Shown piece after piece: positions 17,079 through 25,256 of a stretch of 64,000 nt of DNA. The notes below the pieces were generated by a model, which had not been told where the DNA came from, did no database searches, and saw only the letters and a program-made list of their open reading frames with translations. Origin of the DNA: Faecalicatena fissicatena (GTDB taxonomy: Bacteria > Bacillota > Clostridia > Lachnospirales > Lachnospiraceae); NCBI GenBank assembly GCA_001028025.1, contig LDAQ01000002.1:1-64000 (forward strand), given 5' to 3'. Position numbers and translations under genes: made by a program. Position 1 is the stretch's first letter; each line of letters starts with the position of its first letter.

Positions 17079-17657
17079 ATGAATAAGGTGATAAAAGGAA
17101 ATCCGGGATATCTGGATTATAAGAAAAAGGTGGAGATCATCCGTACAGTTATTTATTTCGTGCTTGTAGCTGCTGTTTTCTTTCTGGGCTACAGCCAGGC
17201 ACACACAAGACTGAATATGATGACCGTTGTTGCCGTACTTGGATGCCTGCCGGCTTCCAAATCGCTGGTAGGTGTGATTACCCGTTTTCCCTATCCGTCT
17301 ATTGCAGTTATACGGGCAGATGAAATCAAAGGCAAGACCGGCAATATTACGGCGGTCTATGATATGATCATTACATCCCGGGAAAAAGTGATGCCGGTGG
17401 ACTGCATTGTGATTTCCGGAAACACAATCTTCGGATATACAAACAGCGAAAAAGTAGATTTAAAATATGCGGCCACACACATAAAAGGGATATTGAACCA
17501 AAACCAGTTTCCTGATGTTTCGGTAAAGATCCTGAACAACTATACCGCTTTTCTGGCAAGGGCTGAGGGACTTAATTCCATAGCGGCCGTGGAAAAGAGG
17601 GATACAAAGGAAATGGAAGAACGGATCAAACAGGTAATCTTAAATATATCCATGTAG
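17079..17657 (+). CDS. Conserved hypothetical membrane protein
   Basis: I do not recognise a named family. The 192-residue protein has two adjacent transmembrane helices (about residues 19-40 and 44-63; IYFVLVAAVFFLGYSQ, then MMTVVAVLGCLPASKSLVGV), followed by a soluble domain of about 125 residues, probably cytosolic, with a TSREKVMPVDCIVISGN strand and an NQFPDVSVKIL segment. Two ATGs are in frame: 17070 sits directly on the Shine-Dalgarno GAGGAG (17064-17069), while 17079 lies 9 bases beyond it and is chosen. It sits between an SDR and a pseudouridine synthase gene, gaps under 15 bases, so it is operonic. Confidence 0.6.
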   Translation: MNKVIKGNPGYLDYKKKVEIIRTVIYFVLVAAVFFLGYSQAHTRLNMMTVVAVLGCLPASKSLVGVITRFPYPSIAVIRADEIKGKTGNITAVYDMIITSREKVMPVDCIVISGNTIFGYTNSEKVDLKYAATHIKGILNQNQFPDVSVKILNNYTAFLARAEGLNSIAAVEKRDTKEMEERIKQVILNISM

Positions 17658-17671
17658 AAAGGGTACAGTTT

Positions 17672-18667
17672 ATGCAGCAGATAACAGTTGGTGACAATGA
17701 AGCGGGGCAGAGGCTGGATAAGCTTCTGGCTAAGTATCTGAGAGAGGCCCCGAAGAGTTTTTTATATAAGATGCTGCGGAAAAAGAATATAACTCTGAAC
17801 GGGAAAAAGGCTTCTGGAAATGAGAAGCTCCTGAGAGGTGACGAAATAAAATTGTTCCTTGCGGATGAGACGATTGCCAAATTCGCCGGGGATGCAAAGC
17901 CGCATGCGGAGAATGGAATGTTAAATAGGCTTTCTTACGGGGAAAGCCTGAATATTATATATGAGGACAGCCATATTATTCTGATTAATAAGCCGGCGGG
18001 GATGCTCTCACAGAAGGCGGCGGATACAGATGTCTCGCTGGTGGAGCATCTGACTGCTTACCTGCTTAGAAGCGGGGCGCTGACAGAGGACGAGATGAGA
18101 ACATTCCGCCCTTCCGTGTGCAACCGGCTTGACAGGAATACAAGCGGCATGGTGGCGGCAGGGAAAAGCCTGCAGGGCCTGCAGGAACTGAGCCGCCTTT
18201 TTAAGGACAGGACACTGGGCAAGTATTATCACTGCCTTGTGAAAGGAGAAGTAAATGAGACGTCCCATATACATGGGTTTCTAAAAAAAGATGCAGAGAA
18301 CAATCAGGTGCACATAACAGCCGGACAGGAAGAGGGAAGTACGGCAATTGAAACAGAATTCCGTCCCCTCAAGTCAGGAAATGATGTAACGCTTCTGGAG
18401 GTACATCTGATTACCGGGAAGACCCACCAGATCCGCGCACATCTGGCGTCTGTGGGGCATCCCATTCTGGGGGACTACAAATATGGCGACAGGAGACTCA
18501 ATGACAGATGCAGGAGTGCATATGGGCTGAAACATCAGCTGCTTCACGCTTACAGGATTACATTTCCGGCGCTGGAAGGGCCGCTTGCTGGTCTGTCGGG
18601 CAGAGAATTTCTGGCTCCGCTCCCAGCAGAGTTTCAAAAAATAGCAAAGGAAAAGGGTGTTTTATAG
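17672..18667 (+). CDS. RluA family pseudouridine synthase (RluC/RluD type)
   Basis: Pseudouridylates 23S rRNA; 331 residues. An S4 domain (about 1-75, RLDKLLAKYLREAPKSFLYKML) precedes the catalytic domain, with LINKPAGMLSQ and the RLDRNTSG motif with catalytic Asp154; the C-terminal GKTHQIRAHLASVGHPILGDYKYG is diagnostic of the RluA family. Presence of S4 favours RluC/RluD over RluA; position specificity is not deducible. The stop codon is followed directly by the recU start (18668). Confidence 0.9.
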   Translation: MQQITVGDNEAGQRLDKLLAKYLREAPKSFLYKMLRKKNITLNGKKASGNEKLLRGDEIKLFLADETIAKFAGDAKPHAENGMLNRLSYGESLNIIYEDSHIILINKPAGMLSQKAADTDVSLVEHLTAYLLRSGALTEDEMRTFRPSVCNRLDRNTSGMVAAGKSLQGLQELSRLFKDRTLGKYYHCLVKGEVNETSHIHGFLKKDAENNQVHITAGQEEGSTAIETEFRPLKSGNDVTLLEVHLITGKTHQIRAHLASVGHPILGDYKYGDRRLNDRCRSAYGLKHQLLHAYRITFPALEGPLAGLSGREFLAPLPAEFQKIAKEKGVL

Positions 18668-19201
18668 ATGGCAACCTGGAATTCAAGGGGACTTCGGGGC
18701 TCCACGCTGGAGGACCTGATTAACCGGACCAACGAGCGCTACGAGGAGATGGGACTTGCGCTGATCCAGAAGATACCGACCCCCATCACTCCGGTAAAGA
18801 TAGACAAGGAACACCGGCATATTACGCTGGCATATTTTGAAAAAATAAGTACGGTCGATTATATCGGGGCGGTCCAGGGAATACCGATCTGTTTTGACGC
18901 AAAGGAGTGCAGCGTGGATACCTTTCCGCTGCAGAACGTGCATGAACATCAGATGAACTTTATGGAGAAGTTTGAGAAGCAGGGCGGTATCTCTTTTTTG
19001 ATTATTTATTATAGCAGCAATAACGAACTTTATTATATGCGTTTCAAAGAAATAAAGAAATTCTGGGAGAGGGCCGGCGGTGGCGGAAGGAAAAGCTTTC
19101 GCTATGAGGAGTTGGATCCGGCCTATTTTATGGAGTTGAAAAACAATAGTTTTGTCCCGTATCTGGACTACATACAGAAGGATTTGGATACCAGGGATTG
19201 A
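18668..19201 (+). CDS. recU: Holliday junction resolvase RecU
   Basis: Resolves Holliday junctions during recombination and repair in Firmicutes, 177 residues. The family pattern is visible: an RG-LEDLINRTNERY opening, the IQKIPTPITPVKID segment, AYFEKISTVDYIGAVQGIPI, the nuclease core FDAKEC (76-81) and FPLQNVHEHQMNFM. In B. subtilis RecU the core reads FEAKET; here the second acidic ligand is Asp77 rather than Glu, while the VDY aspartate and Lys79 are kept. Start ATG 18668 abuts the rluA-like stop. The last codons overlap the hisZ promoter. Confidence 0.88.
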   Translation: MATWNSRGLRGSTLEDLINRTNERYEEMGLALIQKIPTPITPVKIDKEHRHITLAYFEKISTVDYIGAVQGIPICFDAKECSVDTFPLQNVHEHQMNFMEKFEKQGGISFLIIYYSSNNELYYMRFKEIKKFWERAGGGGRKSFRYEELDPAYFMELKNNSFVPYLDYIQKDLDTRD

Positions 19202-19226
19202 CATTTTCTGAGAAACTGCGTATAAT
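19198..19226 (+). promoter_or_regulatory. Sigma-A promoter of the his operon
   Basis: TTGACA (19198-19203), 17 bp, TATAAT (19221-19226). The -35 overlaps the recU stop codon. The spacer holds TTCTGAGAA, a 9-bp dyad also present in the 39852 promoter. The leader is under 50 bases, too short for a His T-box. Confidence 0.8.
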
Positions 19227-19275
19227 TTACAGGGTGATTTAACGAATTAGCATGATAAAGTGAAAGGCAGGAAAT

Positions 19276-20526
19276 ATGGAACAGAAATTACATACACCTG
19301 AAGGCGTCAGGGATATATACAATACAGAATGCAGAAAGAAGCTTACAACACAGGAGAAGCTCCACGATGTCCTGCACGCATATGGATATCAGGATATTCA
19401 GACACCTACCTTCGAGTACTTCGATGTGTTCAGAAAAGAGATCGGAACGATTTCTTCCAGAGAACTATATAAATTTTTCGACAGAGACGGCAATACGCTG
19501 GCACTGCGCCCGGATATTACACCGTCAATAGCACGGGCTGCCGCGACACTGTTTGAGACAGAAGAATATCCTGTCCGCCTCTGCTATATGGGCAATACCT
19601 TTATCAATCATTCCAGTTATCAGGGCCGTCTGAAGGAAAACACCCAGATGGGAGCTGAGCTGATCGGGATGGATTCGATTGAGGCGGATGCAGAGATGCT
19701 TGCTATGGTTGTGGATGGGCTGAAAAAGGTTGGATTAAAGGAATTTCAGGTCAATATAGGCCATGTGGACTTTATTCAGAGCTTGATGGATGCGACAGGG
19801 CTGGAAGAAGATGAAAAGACAGAGATCCATCACCTGATTACAAACCGGAATTATTTTGGTGTGGAAGAGATTCTGGATAATCAGAATGTAGATGATAACA
19901 TAAAAGCTGCGTTCCAGGGATTGTCGGAACTTATGGGAGACGTGGAGATTCTGGATAAGGCCATGGGAATTGCACCGAATATCAGCGCCGGGCTTGCCGT
20001 ATCCTACCTGCAGAAGCTGTATAAGCTGCTGACCCTCTACGGTGTAGAGGATCATATTACGTTTGACCTGAGTATGAGCGGAAGCTACGGGTATTACACC
20101 GGCATTATTTTCCGTGCGTATACATACGGTACCGGAGATGCCATTGTCAGAGGCGGACGGTACGACCATCTCCTGGAGAAATTCGGGGAGAATATACCGT
20201 CTATCGGATTTGCTATCATAATAGATGAATTAATGAGTGCGCTGAGCCGCCAGAAGATCCCGGTGGAGACCAGACATATGAATCTGATTGTCTACACCGA
20301 GGCAACGCAGAAGTGGGCCATTTCGCTTGCAAAGAATTTCCGTGCCAAGGGCAAATGTGTGGAGATGCATAAGCGGGATAAACAGGGCAGCAAAGAAATG
20401 TATGCAGAGTATGGGAAGCGGACACAGGCCGTGAGCATGCTTTATCTGAAGGATGACCTGACGATTGAGATGGTGAATCTTCAGACAGGGGATGAGAAGC
20501 TGATAAATGCTGGGAAAAAGAGATAG
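19276..20526 (+). CDS. hisZ: ATP phosphoribosyltransferase regulatory subunit HisZ
   Basis: A histidyl-tRNA synthetase paralogue that lacks aminoacylation and forms the active hetero-octamer with short HisG, catalysing and regulating the first step of histidine synthesis. At 416 residues it has normal length. Class II synthetase motifs are recognisable: TPTFEYFDVFRKE, then LALRPDITPSIARA (motif 2), SMSGSYGYYTG and a RGGRYDHLLEKFG motif 3-like stretch. The C-terminal portion resembles a reduced anticodon-binding region. AGGCAGGAAAT precedes ATG 19276. It overlaps no gene; hisG starts 10 bases after its stop. Confidence 0.93.
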   Translation: MEQKLHTPEGVRDIYNTECRKKLTTQEKLHDVLHAYGYQDIQTPTFEYFDVFRKEIGTISSRELYKFFDRDGNTLALRPDITPSIARAAATLFETEEYPVRLCYMGNTFINHSSYQGRLKENTQMGAELIGMDSIEADAEMLAMVVDGLKKVGLKEFQVNIGHVDFIQSLMDATGLEEDEKTEIHHLITNRNYFGVEEILDNQNVDDNIKAAFQGLSELMGDVEILDKAMGIAPNISAGLAVSYLQKLYKLLTLYGVEDHITFDLSMSGSYGYYTGIIFRAYTYGTGDAIVRGGRYDHLLEKFGENIPSIGFAIIIDELMSALSRQKIPVETRHMNLIVYTEATQKWAISLAKNFRAKGKCVEMHKRDKQGSKEMYAEYGKRTQAVSMLYLKDDLTIEMVNLQTGDEKLINAGKKR

Positions 20527-20536
20527 AGGAGCAGAC

Positions 20537-21181
20537 ATGAGATATTTAACTTTTGCCCTTACAAAAGGGCGTTTGGCAAGTAAAACGCTGGAAATGCTGG
20601 AACGGCTCGGTATTACGTGCGAGGAGATGAAGGATAAAAGTTCAAGAAAGCTGATTTTTGTGAATGAAGAGCTGAAACTGAAGTTTTTCCTCGCAAAGGG
20701 CCCGGATGTCCCCACTTATGTGGAATACGGGGCTGCTGATATCGGTGTTGTCGGCAAGGATACGATCGTGGAGGAAGGACGCAAAGTACACGAGGTTCTG
20801 GATCTTGGATTTGGAAAGTGCAGAATGTGCGTGTGCGGGCTGGAGGAGGCCCGCGAACTGCTCCGGCATCACGAACTGATCCGTGTGGCTACAAAGTATC
20901 CGAATATAGCGAAAGACTATTTTTATAATAAAAAGCATCAAACTGTTGAGATTATTAAGATGAATGGTTCCATTGAACTGGCGCCCATTGTCGGTCTCTC
21001 AGAAGTAATTGTGGATATAGTGGAGACGGGCTCCACGCTGAAAGAGAACGGACTCGTGGTACTGGAGGAGGTATGTCCTCTTTCTGCCAGAATGATCGTG
21101 AATCCGGTCAGTATGCGCATGGAAAATGACAGGATCAAAGAGCTGATTGTGAATCTCAGGAAGCTCTTACAGGAGGGATAA
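20537..21181 (+). CDS. hisG: ATP phosphoribosyltransferase, short-form catalytic subunit
   Basis: Condenses ATP with PRPP, the committed step of histidine synthesis. The 214 residues mark the short form, which lacks the C-terminal regulatory domain and needs HisZ, encoded immediately upstream. Family motifs are FALTKGRLA at the start, GAADIGVVGKDTI, and the PRPP loop DIVETGSTLKENGL near residue 163. A longer in-frame extension exists, but ATG 20537 has GAGGAG 5 bases upstream and gives the family start MRYLTFALTKGR. Two bases separate it from hisD. Confidence 0.96.
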   Translation: MRYLTFALTKGRLASKTLEMLERLGITCEEMKDKSSRKLIFVNEELKLKFFLAKGPDVPTYVEYGAADIGVVGKDTIVEEGRKVHEVLDLGFGKCRMCVCGLEEARELLRHHELIRVATKYPNIAKDYFYNKKHQTVEIIKMNGSIELAPIVGLSEVIVDIVETGSTLKENGLVVLEEVCPLSARMIVNPVSMRMENDRIKELIVNLRKLLQEG

Positions 21182-21183
21182 AA

Positions 21184-22479
21184 ATGCGGATAGAAAAATT
21201 AGATGAAAGCACGAAAAAGAATCTGCTGGAAGACCTTTTAAAACGCAGCCCAAACAATTATGGAAAGTATGAGGCGAGTGTCCGGGAGATTCTGGATACG
21301 GTGAAGGAAAAAGGGGACAAGGCGGTATTTTCATATACGAAGAAGTTTGACGGCGCAGAGATCAATCCGGAGAATGTGCTTGTCACAGAGGCGGAGGTAG
21401 AAGAGGCCTATGCCCAGGTGGAGGATTCTCTGCTTGAGATCATACGCAAATCTTTAAAGAATATTGAATCCTACCATGCTAAGCAGATGCAGTACAGCTG
21501 GTTTGACAGCAAACCGGACGGAACGATGCTTGGCCAGAAAGTAACGGCTCTCCAGAGAGTGGGTGTCTATGTTCCAGGCGGGAAGGCAGTCTATCCGTCT
21601 TCCGTGCTGATGAACATTATGCCGGCCAAGGTGGCTGGAGTGGATGAGATTATCATGACCACACCTCCCGGAAAAGATGGAAAGGTGAATCCGACCACGC
21701 TCGTTGCAGCTAAAGAAGCAGGTGCAACTGCCGTGTATAAGGTGGGCGGGGCCCAGGCAATTGCGGCACTGGCCTATGGTACAGACAGCATTCCCAAAGT
21801 GGATAAGATTGTGGGACCTGGAAATATATATGTAGCGCTTGCTAAAAAAGCGGTTTATGGGTATGTAAATATTGATTCCATCGCGGGACCGAGTGAGATC
21901 CTCGTGCTTGCAGATGAGACGGCAAATCCGAGATATGTGGCTGCAGACCTTCTGTCCCAGGCAGAGCATGACGAACTTGCATCCGCTATTCTTGTGACAA
22001 CCAGCAGGGAACTGGCAGAAAACGTCTCTTTACAGATTGACGGGTTTGTGAGAGAATTGTCCAGGGGAGAGATTATACAGAAATCCCTTGATAATTACGG
22101 GCATATTCTGGTGGCGGAGACGCTGGATGATGCCATAGATGCGGCAAATGAGATCGCTTCAGAGCATCTGGAGATTGTGACTGCAGATCCGTTTGATGTA
22201 ATGACCAGGATCCGCAATGCGGGTGCAATTTTTATAGGGGAATACAGCAGTGAGCCGCTGGGAGACTATTTTGCAGGGCCAAACCATGTCCTGCCGACAA
22301 ATGGAACGGCGAAGTTCTTTTCACCGCTGTCTGTGGATGATTTCCTGAAGAAGTCCAGTATTATTTCTTATTCAAAGGAAGCGCTGGAAGCGGTACACCT
22401 GGATATTGAGCGTTTTGCGGAGGCTGAACAGCTGACAGCACACGCGAACTCTATTAAGGTGCGTTTTGAAGAATCATAA
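21184..22479 (+). CDS. hisD: Histidinol dehydrogenase
   Basis: Zinc- and NAD-dependent four-electron oxidation of histidinol to histidine, the last two steps of the pathway; 431 residues, full length. Conserved blocks: VYVPGGKAVYPSSVLMN (NAD binding), GGAQAIAALAYGT, KIVGPGNIYVALAKK, IAGPSEILVLAD, the zinc-site LLSQAEHDELA and the catalytic GPNHVLPT region. The AAAA-linked start ATG 21184 is preceded by AGGAGGGATAAA within the hisG end. A 121-base gap separates it from hisB. Confidence 0.97.
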   Translation: MRIEKLDESTKKNLLEDLLKRSPNNYGKYEASVREILDTVKEKGDKAVFSYTKKFDGAEINPENVLVTEAEVEEAYAQVEDSLLEIIRKSLKNIESYHAKQMQYSWFDSKPDGTMLGQKVTALQRVGVYVPGGKAVYPSSVLMNIMPAKVAGVDEIIMTTPPGKDGKVNPTTLVAAKEAGATAVYKVGGAQAIAALAYGTDSIPKVDKIVGPGNIYVALAKKAVYGYVNIDSIAGPSEILVLADETANPRYVAADLLSQAEHDELASAILVTTSRELAENVSLQIDGFVRELSRGEIIQKSLDNYGHILVAETLDDAIDAANEIASEHLEIVTADPFDVMTRIRNAGAIFIGEYSSEPLGDYFAGPNHVLPTNGTAKFFSPLSVDDFLKKSSIISYSKEALEAVHLDIERFAEAEQLTAHANSIKVRFEES

Positions 22480-22600
22480 ATTAGAGAAAAGATCTGCATA
22501 AAAACAGCAGAGTGTAACATATAGAAAATGAATGATACCCAAAGGGCACACCATAAGGGGGTGCCAGGGCAGCATCTGATGCAAATGGGAGGGATGTATG

Positions 22601-23188
22601 ATGGACAGGACAGGCAGCTGTAAAAGGAAAACAAAAGAAACAGAGATCAGTCTGAAAATTTGTCTGGACGGAAACGGACGCAACAGGATTGATACAGGGA
22701 TTGCCTTTTTCGACCATATGCTGGACGGATTCGCAAGGCACGGTCTGTTTGACCTGGAGGCAGAGGTGAAGGGTGATCTGGATGTGGACTGCCATCATAC
22801 GGTGGAGGACACCGGTATCGTGCTGGGGCAGGCAATTGCCAGTGCCCTTGGTGACAAAGCGGGAATCAAACGGTACGGCAGTTTTATGCTTCCCATGGAT
22901 GAGACGCTTGCATTATGTGCGGTAGATCTTTCAGGCCGCCCGTATCTGAACTATCAGGCGGAATTTACAGTGGAGAAAATAGGCGGGTTGGATACAGAGA
23001 TGGTAAAGGAATTTTTCTATGCGGTTTCATACAGTGCAGCTATGAACCTGCATCTGAAGATTCTGGACGGAGGCAATAATCATCATATGGCCGAGGCCCT
23101 GTTTAAAGCATTTGGAAAAGCACTGGATGCGGCTACCATGGAAGAGCCGAGAATGAAAGAGGTTTGGTCTACGAAGGGCAGCCTGTAA
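22601..23188 (+). CDS. hisB: Imidazoleglycerol-phosphate dehydratase
   Basis: Manganese-dependent dehydration of imidazoleglycerol phosphate to imidazole acetol phosphate; monofunctional, about 195 residues, without the phosphatase domain of enteric HisB. The repeat histidine motifs are present: DCHHTVEDTGI and NNHHMAEALFKAFGKAL, plus FFDHMLDGFARHG. Two ATGs (22598, 22601) follow GGGAGG at 22587-22592; the second has the better spacing of 8. The 121-base gap before it has a small GGCAC/GTGCC hairpin of doubtful meaning. Confidence 0.95.
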   Translation: MDRTGSCKRKTKETEISLKICLDGNGRNRIDTGIAFFDHMLDGFARHGLFDLEAEVKGDLDVDCHHTVEDTGIVLGQAIASALGDKAGIKRYGSFMLPMDETLALCAVDLSGRPYLNYQAEFTVEKIGGLDTEMVKEFFYAVSYSAAMNLHLKILDGGNNHHMAEALFKAFGKALDAATMEEPRMKEVWSTKGSL

Positions 23189-23202
23189 AGGAGAGAAGAT
23201 AA

Positions 23203-24486
23203 ATGAGTTATAAGAGATTGACCCCCTGCATTTTCATTGATGGAGGGAAAGCTGTTAAATGGTTTGACGACAGAGAAGTGATTGCGGAAGATGTGGTAGC
23301 GCTTGCGAAGTATTACGGAGATATGGGGGCAGATGAGCTGATTATATTTGATCTGTCAAATTCCGATGAAGAGCATGAGGAGTCCATTGATCTGATGAAA
23401 CGGATCAACCGCGTCATCAGTATTCCGATGGTTGCCGGCGGCAATATCCGCAGGCAGGAGGATGTAAAGAAGATTCTGTATGCGGGTGCAAAGCGCGCCA
23501 TGCTGAATTTTTCCAAACACCTGTCCATCGACCTGATCGAGGATGTGTCCAAACGTTTCGGCAAGGAACGGATCGCTGTGTCCCTGAATGATTTTGACTC
23601 GCTGTTTAAGCAGCAGCACCTGATTGAAGAATACAGTACAGAGATGATATTCATGCACAGGCTGGATCTGAATTCGGTCATGAATGTTACGCAGATTCCA
23701 TGTGTTGTCGTAACGGATACGATGGAGCAGGAAGAGATCCTTAAGATATTGAAATGCGATGGTGTGAAAGGGGTATCCGGCCTGTTCATCAGCCAGGTGG
23801 ATATGGATTTTAATGCGTTTAAAAATGTCTGCGCCGCAGAAGGAATCCGGATGACATCCTTTGAAAGTATGATGGATTTTTCCGAGTTTAAACTGAATTC
23901 GGACGGTTTACTGCCCGTTGTTGTGCAGGATTATAAGACAAACGAAGTACTGATGATGGCATATATGGATGAAGAAGCCTTTGACCACACGGTGAAGTCG
24001 GGAAGAATGACATATTACAGCAGAAGCAGGAAAGAGCAGTGGATTAAGGGCGAGACATCCGGACATTTCCAGTATGTAAAAACCATGACAATCGACTGTG
24101 ATAAGGATACACTGCTGGCGAAGGTGGAACAGGTCGGGGCGGCCTGCCATACGGGAAACCACACCTGCTTCTTCCAGCCGATTGTGGGCAGTGATTATGA
24201 CGGAAAGAATCCCCTGCAGGTATTTGAATCCATCTATTCGACGATTGTTGACAGAAAGCAGAATCCGAAGGAAGGTTCTTATACAAATTACCTTTTCGAC
24301 AAGGGGATTGATAAGATCCTGAAAAAAGTAGGCGAAGAGGCAACGGAGATTGTGATAGCTGCAAAGAATCCGAATCCGGAAGAGATCAAATACGAAATGT
24401 CAGATTTTCTGTACCATGCAATGGTACTGATGGTAGAACGGGGAATTACCTGGGAAGATATTACGAACGAGCTTGCGGACAGATAA
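23203..24486 (+). CDS. hisIE: HisIE with an N-terminal HisA/HisF-like barrel domain
   Basis: A three-part protein of 427 residues. About 1-215 is a (beta/alpha)8 domain resembling HisF/HisA: CIFIDGGKAVKWFDDRE, LIIFDLSNSDEE, IPMVAGGNIRRQEDV and AKRAMLNFSK. It departs from active enzymes in several phosphate-binding and catalytic stretches. About 226-330 is phosphoribosyl-AMP cyclohydrolase HisI, with SRSRKEQWIKGETSGHFQ, DCDKDTLL and ACHTGNHTCFF (metal ligands intact). About 335-427 is phosphoribosyl-ATP pyrophosphatase HisE, with the KVGEEATEIVIAAKN helix. The HisI and HisE reactions, steps 2 and 3, are supported; barrel activity is not. No hisC, hisH, hisA or hisF lies in this operon. Confidence 0.88.
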   Translation: MSYKRLTPCIFIDGGKAVKWFDDREVIAEDVVALAKYYGDMGADELIIFDLSNSDEEHEESIDLMKRINRVISIPMVAGGNIRRQEDVKKILYAGAKRAMLNFSKHLSIDLIEDVSKRFGKERIAVSLNDFDSLFKQQHLIEEYSTEMIFMHRLDLNSVMNVTQIPCVVVTDTMEQEEILKILKCDGVKGVSGLFISQVDMDFNAFKNVCAAEGIRMTSFESMMDFSEFKLNSDGLLPVVVQDYKTNEVLMMAYMDEEAFDHTVKSGRMTYYSRSRKEQWIKGETSGHFQYVKTMTIDCDKDTLLAKVEQVGAACHTGNHTCFFQPIVGSDYDGKNPLQVFESIYSTIVDRKQNPKEGSYTNYLFDKGIDKILKKVGEEATEIVIAAKNPNPEEIKYEMSDFLYHAMVLMVERGITWEDITNELADR

Positions 24487-24543
24487 TAAAAGAAATAGAA
24501 AAATAACACTATGGGACAGAGAGTTCTAACTGTTTTTGTCAGG

Positions 24544-24578
24544 GCATATGATATGGTAGACATATCATATGCTCTTTT
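24544..24578 (+). terminator. Terminator of the his operon
   Basis: A 12-bp stem GCATATGATATG/CATATCATATGC (24544-24555, 24561-24572) followed by TCTTTT. It lies 57 bases after the hisIE stop. Confidence 0.8.
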
Positions 24579-24639
24579 CAGTTTAAACGGTTCTGTATCC
24601 TGTTTTTTGACGGGAAATCTCAAAGGAGGTACATAGATT

Positions 24640-24954
24640 ATGAACGAATCAGAAGAAAGACGCCGGCAGCTTCTCAGGCAGACCAGAAGGCTTTACAATG
24701 AAGATAGTTTTATTCCCGCGGTACATCCCAGATATGGACATATCTATCATGATCTATATGATGATGGGGCCGAAGCAAGACCAAAAAGCAGCTTTTTCTT
24801 TCGGCTGACCCTGGGAGTACTGTGCTTTGTGTGCTATGTCTGGATTGATTACGGGAAGGTGAATGTGGCAAACGTAAGCAGCGATAAAATCGTGAATCAG
24901 ATTGAAAAACAGATGGATTTAAAAGACCTGCAGGCTGTGTGGAAGAAATTGTAG
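24640..24954 (+). CDS. Hypothetical single-pass membrane protein
   Basis: No family recognised. The 104 residues comprise an Arg-rich cytosolic N-terminus (RRRQLLRQTRRLYNEDSFIPA, residues 7-27), a His/Tyr-rich stretch (VHPRYGHIYHDLYDDG), one transmembrane helix (about 52-69, FFFRLTLGVLCFVCYVWI) and a short amphipathic C-terminus that would lie outside by the positive-inside rule. AAAGGAGGT stands at good spacing before the ATG. It follows the his terminator and is probably transcribed alone. The stop codon is followed after 3 bases by the G-run that begins the second inverted-repeat element, so that element would form its 3' UTR. Confidence 0.6.
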   Translation: MNESEERRRQLLRQTRRLYNEDSFIPAVHPRYGHIYHDLYDDGAEARPKSSFFFRLTLGVLCFVCYVWIDYGKVNVANVSSDKIVNQIEKQMDLKDLQAVWKKL

Positions 24955-24970
24955 AATGGGGGGGAGGGGC

Positions 24971-25256
24971 GCCTGCCGAGGAACGGGACAGGGTGCGGAC
25001 GTAAGCATATATCTGTCTGGAATGCGGACACTGCGCTAAGCAGCAGTAAGAGAAAACACGCAAAATCAGCCGGAATCATACGCATTCACCGCCTAAGCTG
25101 ATGCTTAGACGGCTCAGGCGTACTCAAAAGTTGATTTGGAGATCAACTTTTGTCCGGCTGATTTTGCGTGTTTCCTCTAACTGCTGCTAAGCTCGTTTTA
25201 TGCTTTCCAGACAGATATATGCTTACGTCTGCACCCTGTCCCGTTCCTCGGCAGGC
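24971..25256. repeat. Long structured inverted-repeat element, copy 2
   Basis: A 286-bp nested palindrome in the 436-base gene-free stretch 24955-25390. Outer arms 24971-25025 and 25202-25256 match at 53 of 55 positions; inner arms 25035-25073 and 25154-25192 at 36 of 39. The core 25074-25153 has the copy-1 layout: stem TACGC/GCGTA (25079-25083, 25118-25122), internal loop ATTCA/CTCAG, hairpin CCGCCTAAGC/GCTTAGACGG with loop TGAT, then a second hairpin pairing 25125-25135 with 25142-25152. Flanks: GGGGGGGAGGGG at 24958-24969 and GTTCATCCGGGCGG at 25260-25273. The rest, to 25390, holds only a G/T-rich leader; no gene is seen. Confidence 0.85.

Noticed and set aside
19227..19275. A histidine T-box before hisZ
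   Set aside because: Fewer than 50 bases separate the promoter from the start codon, too short for a T-box.
24971..25256. Interpreting copy 2 simply as a large terminator
   Set aside because: It is several times larger than any terminator, has a branched core and ends in a G-rich rather than T-rich strand.
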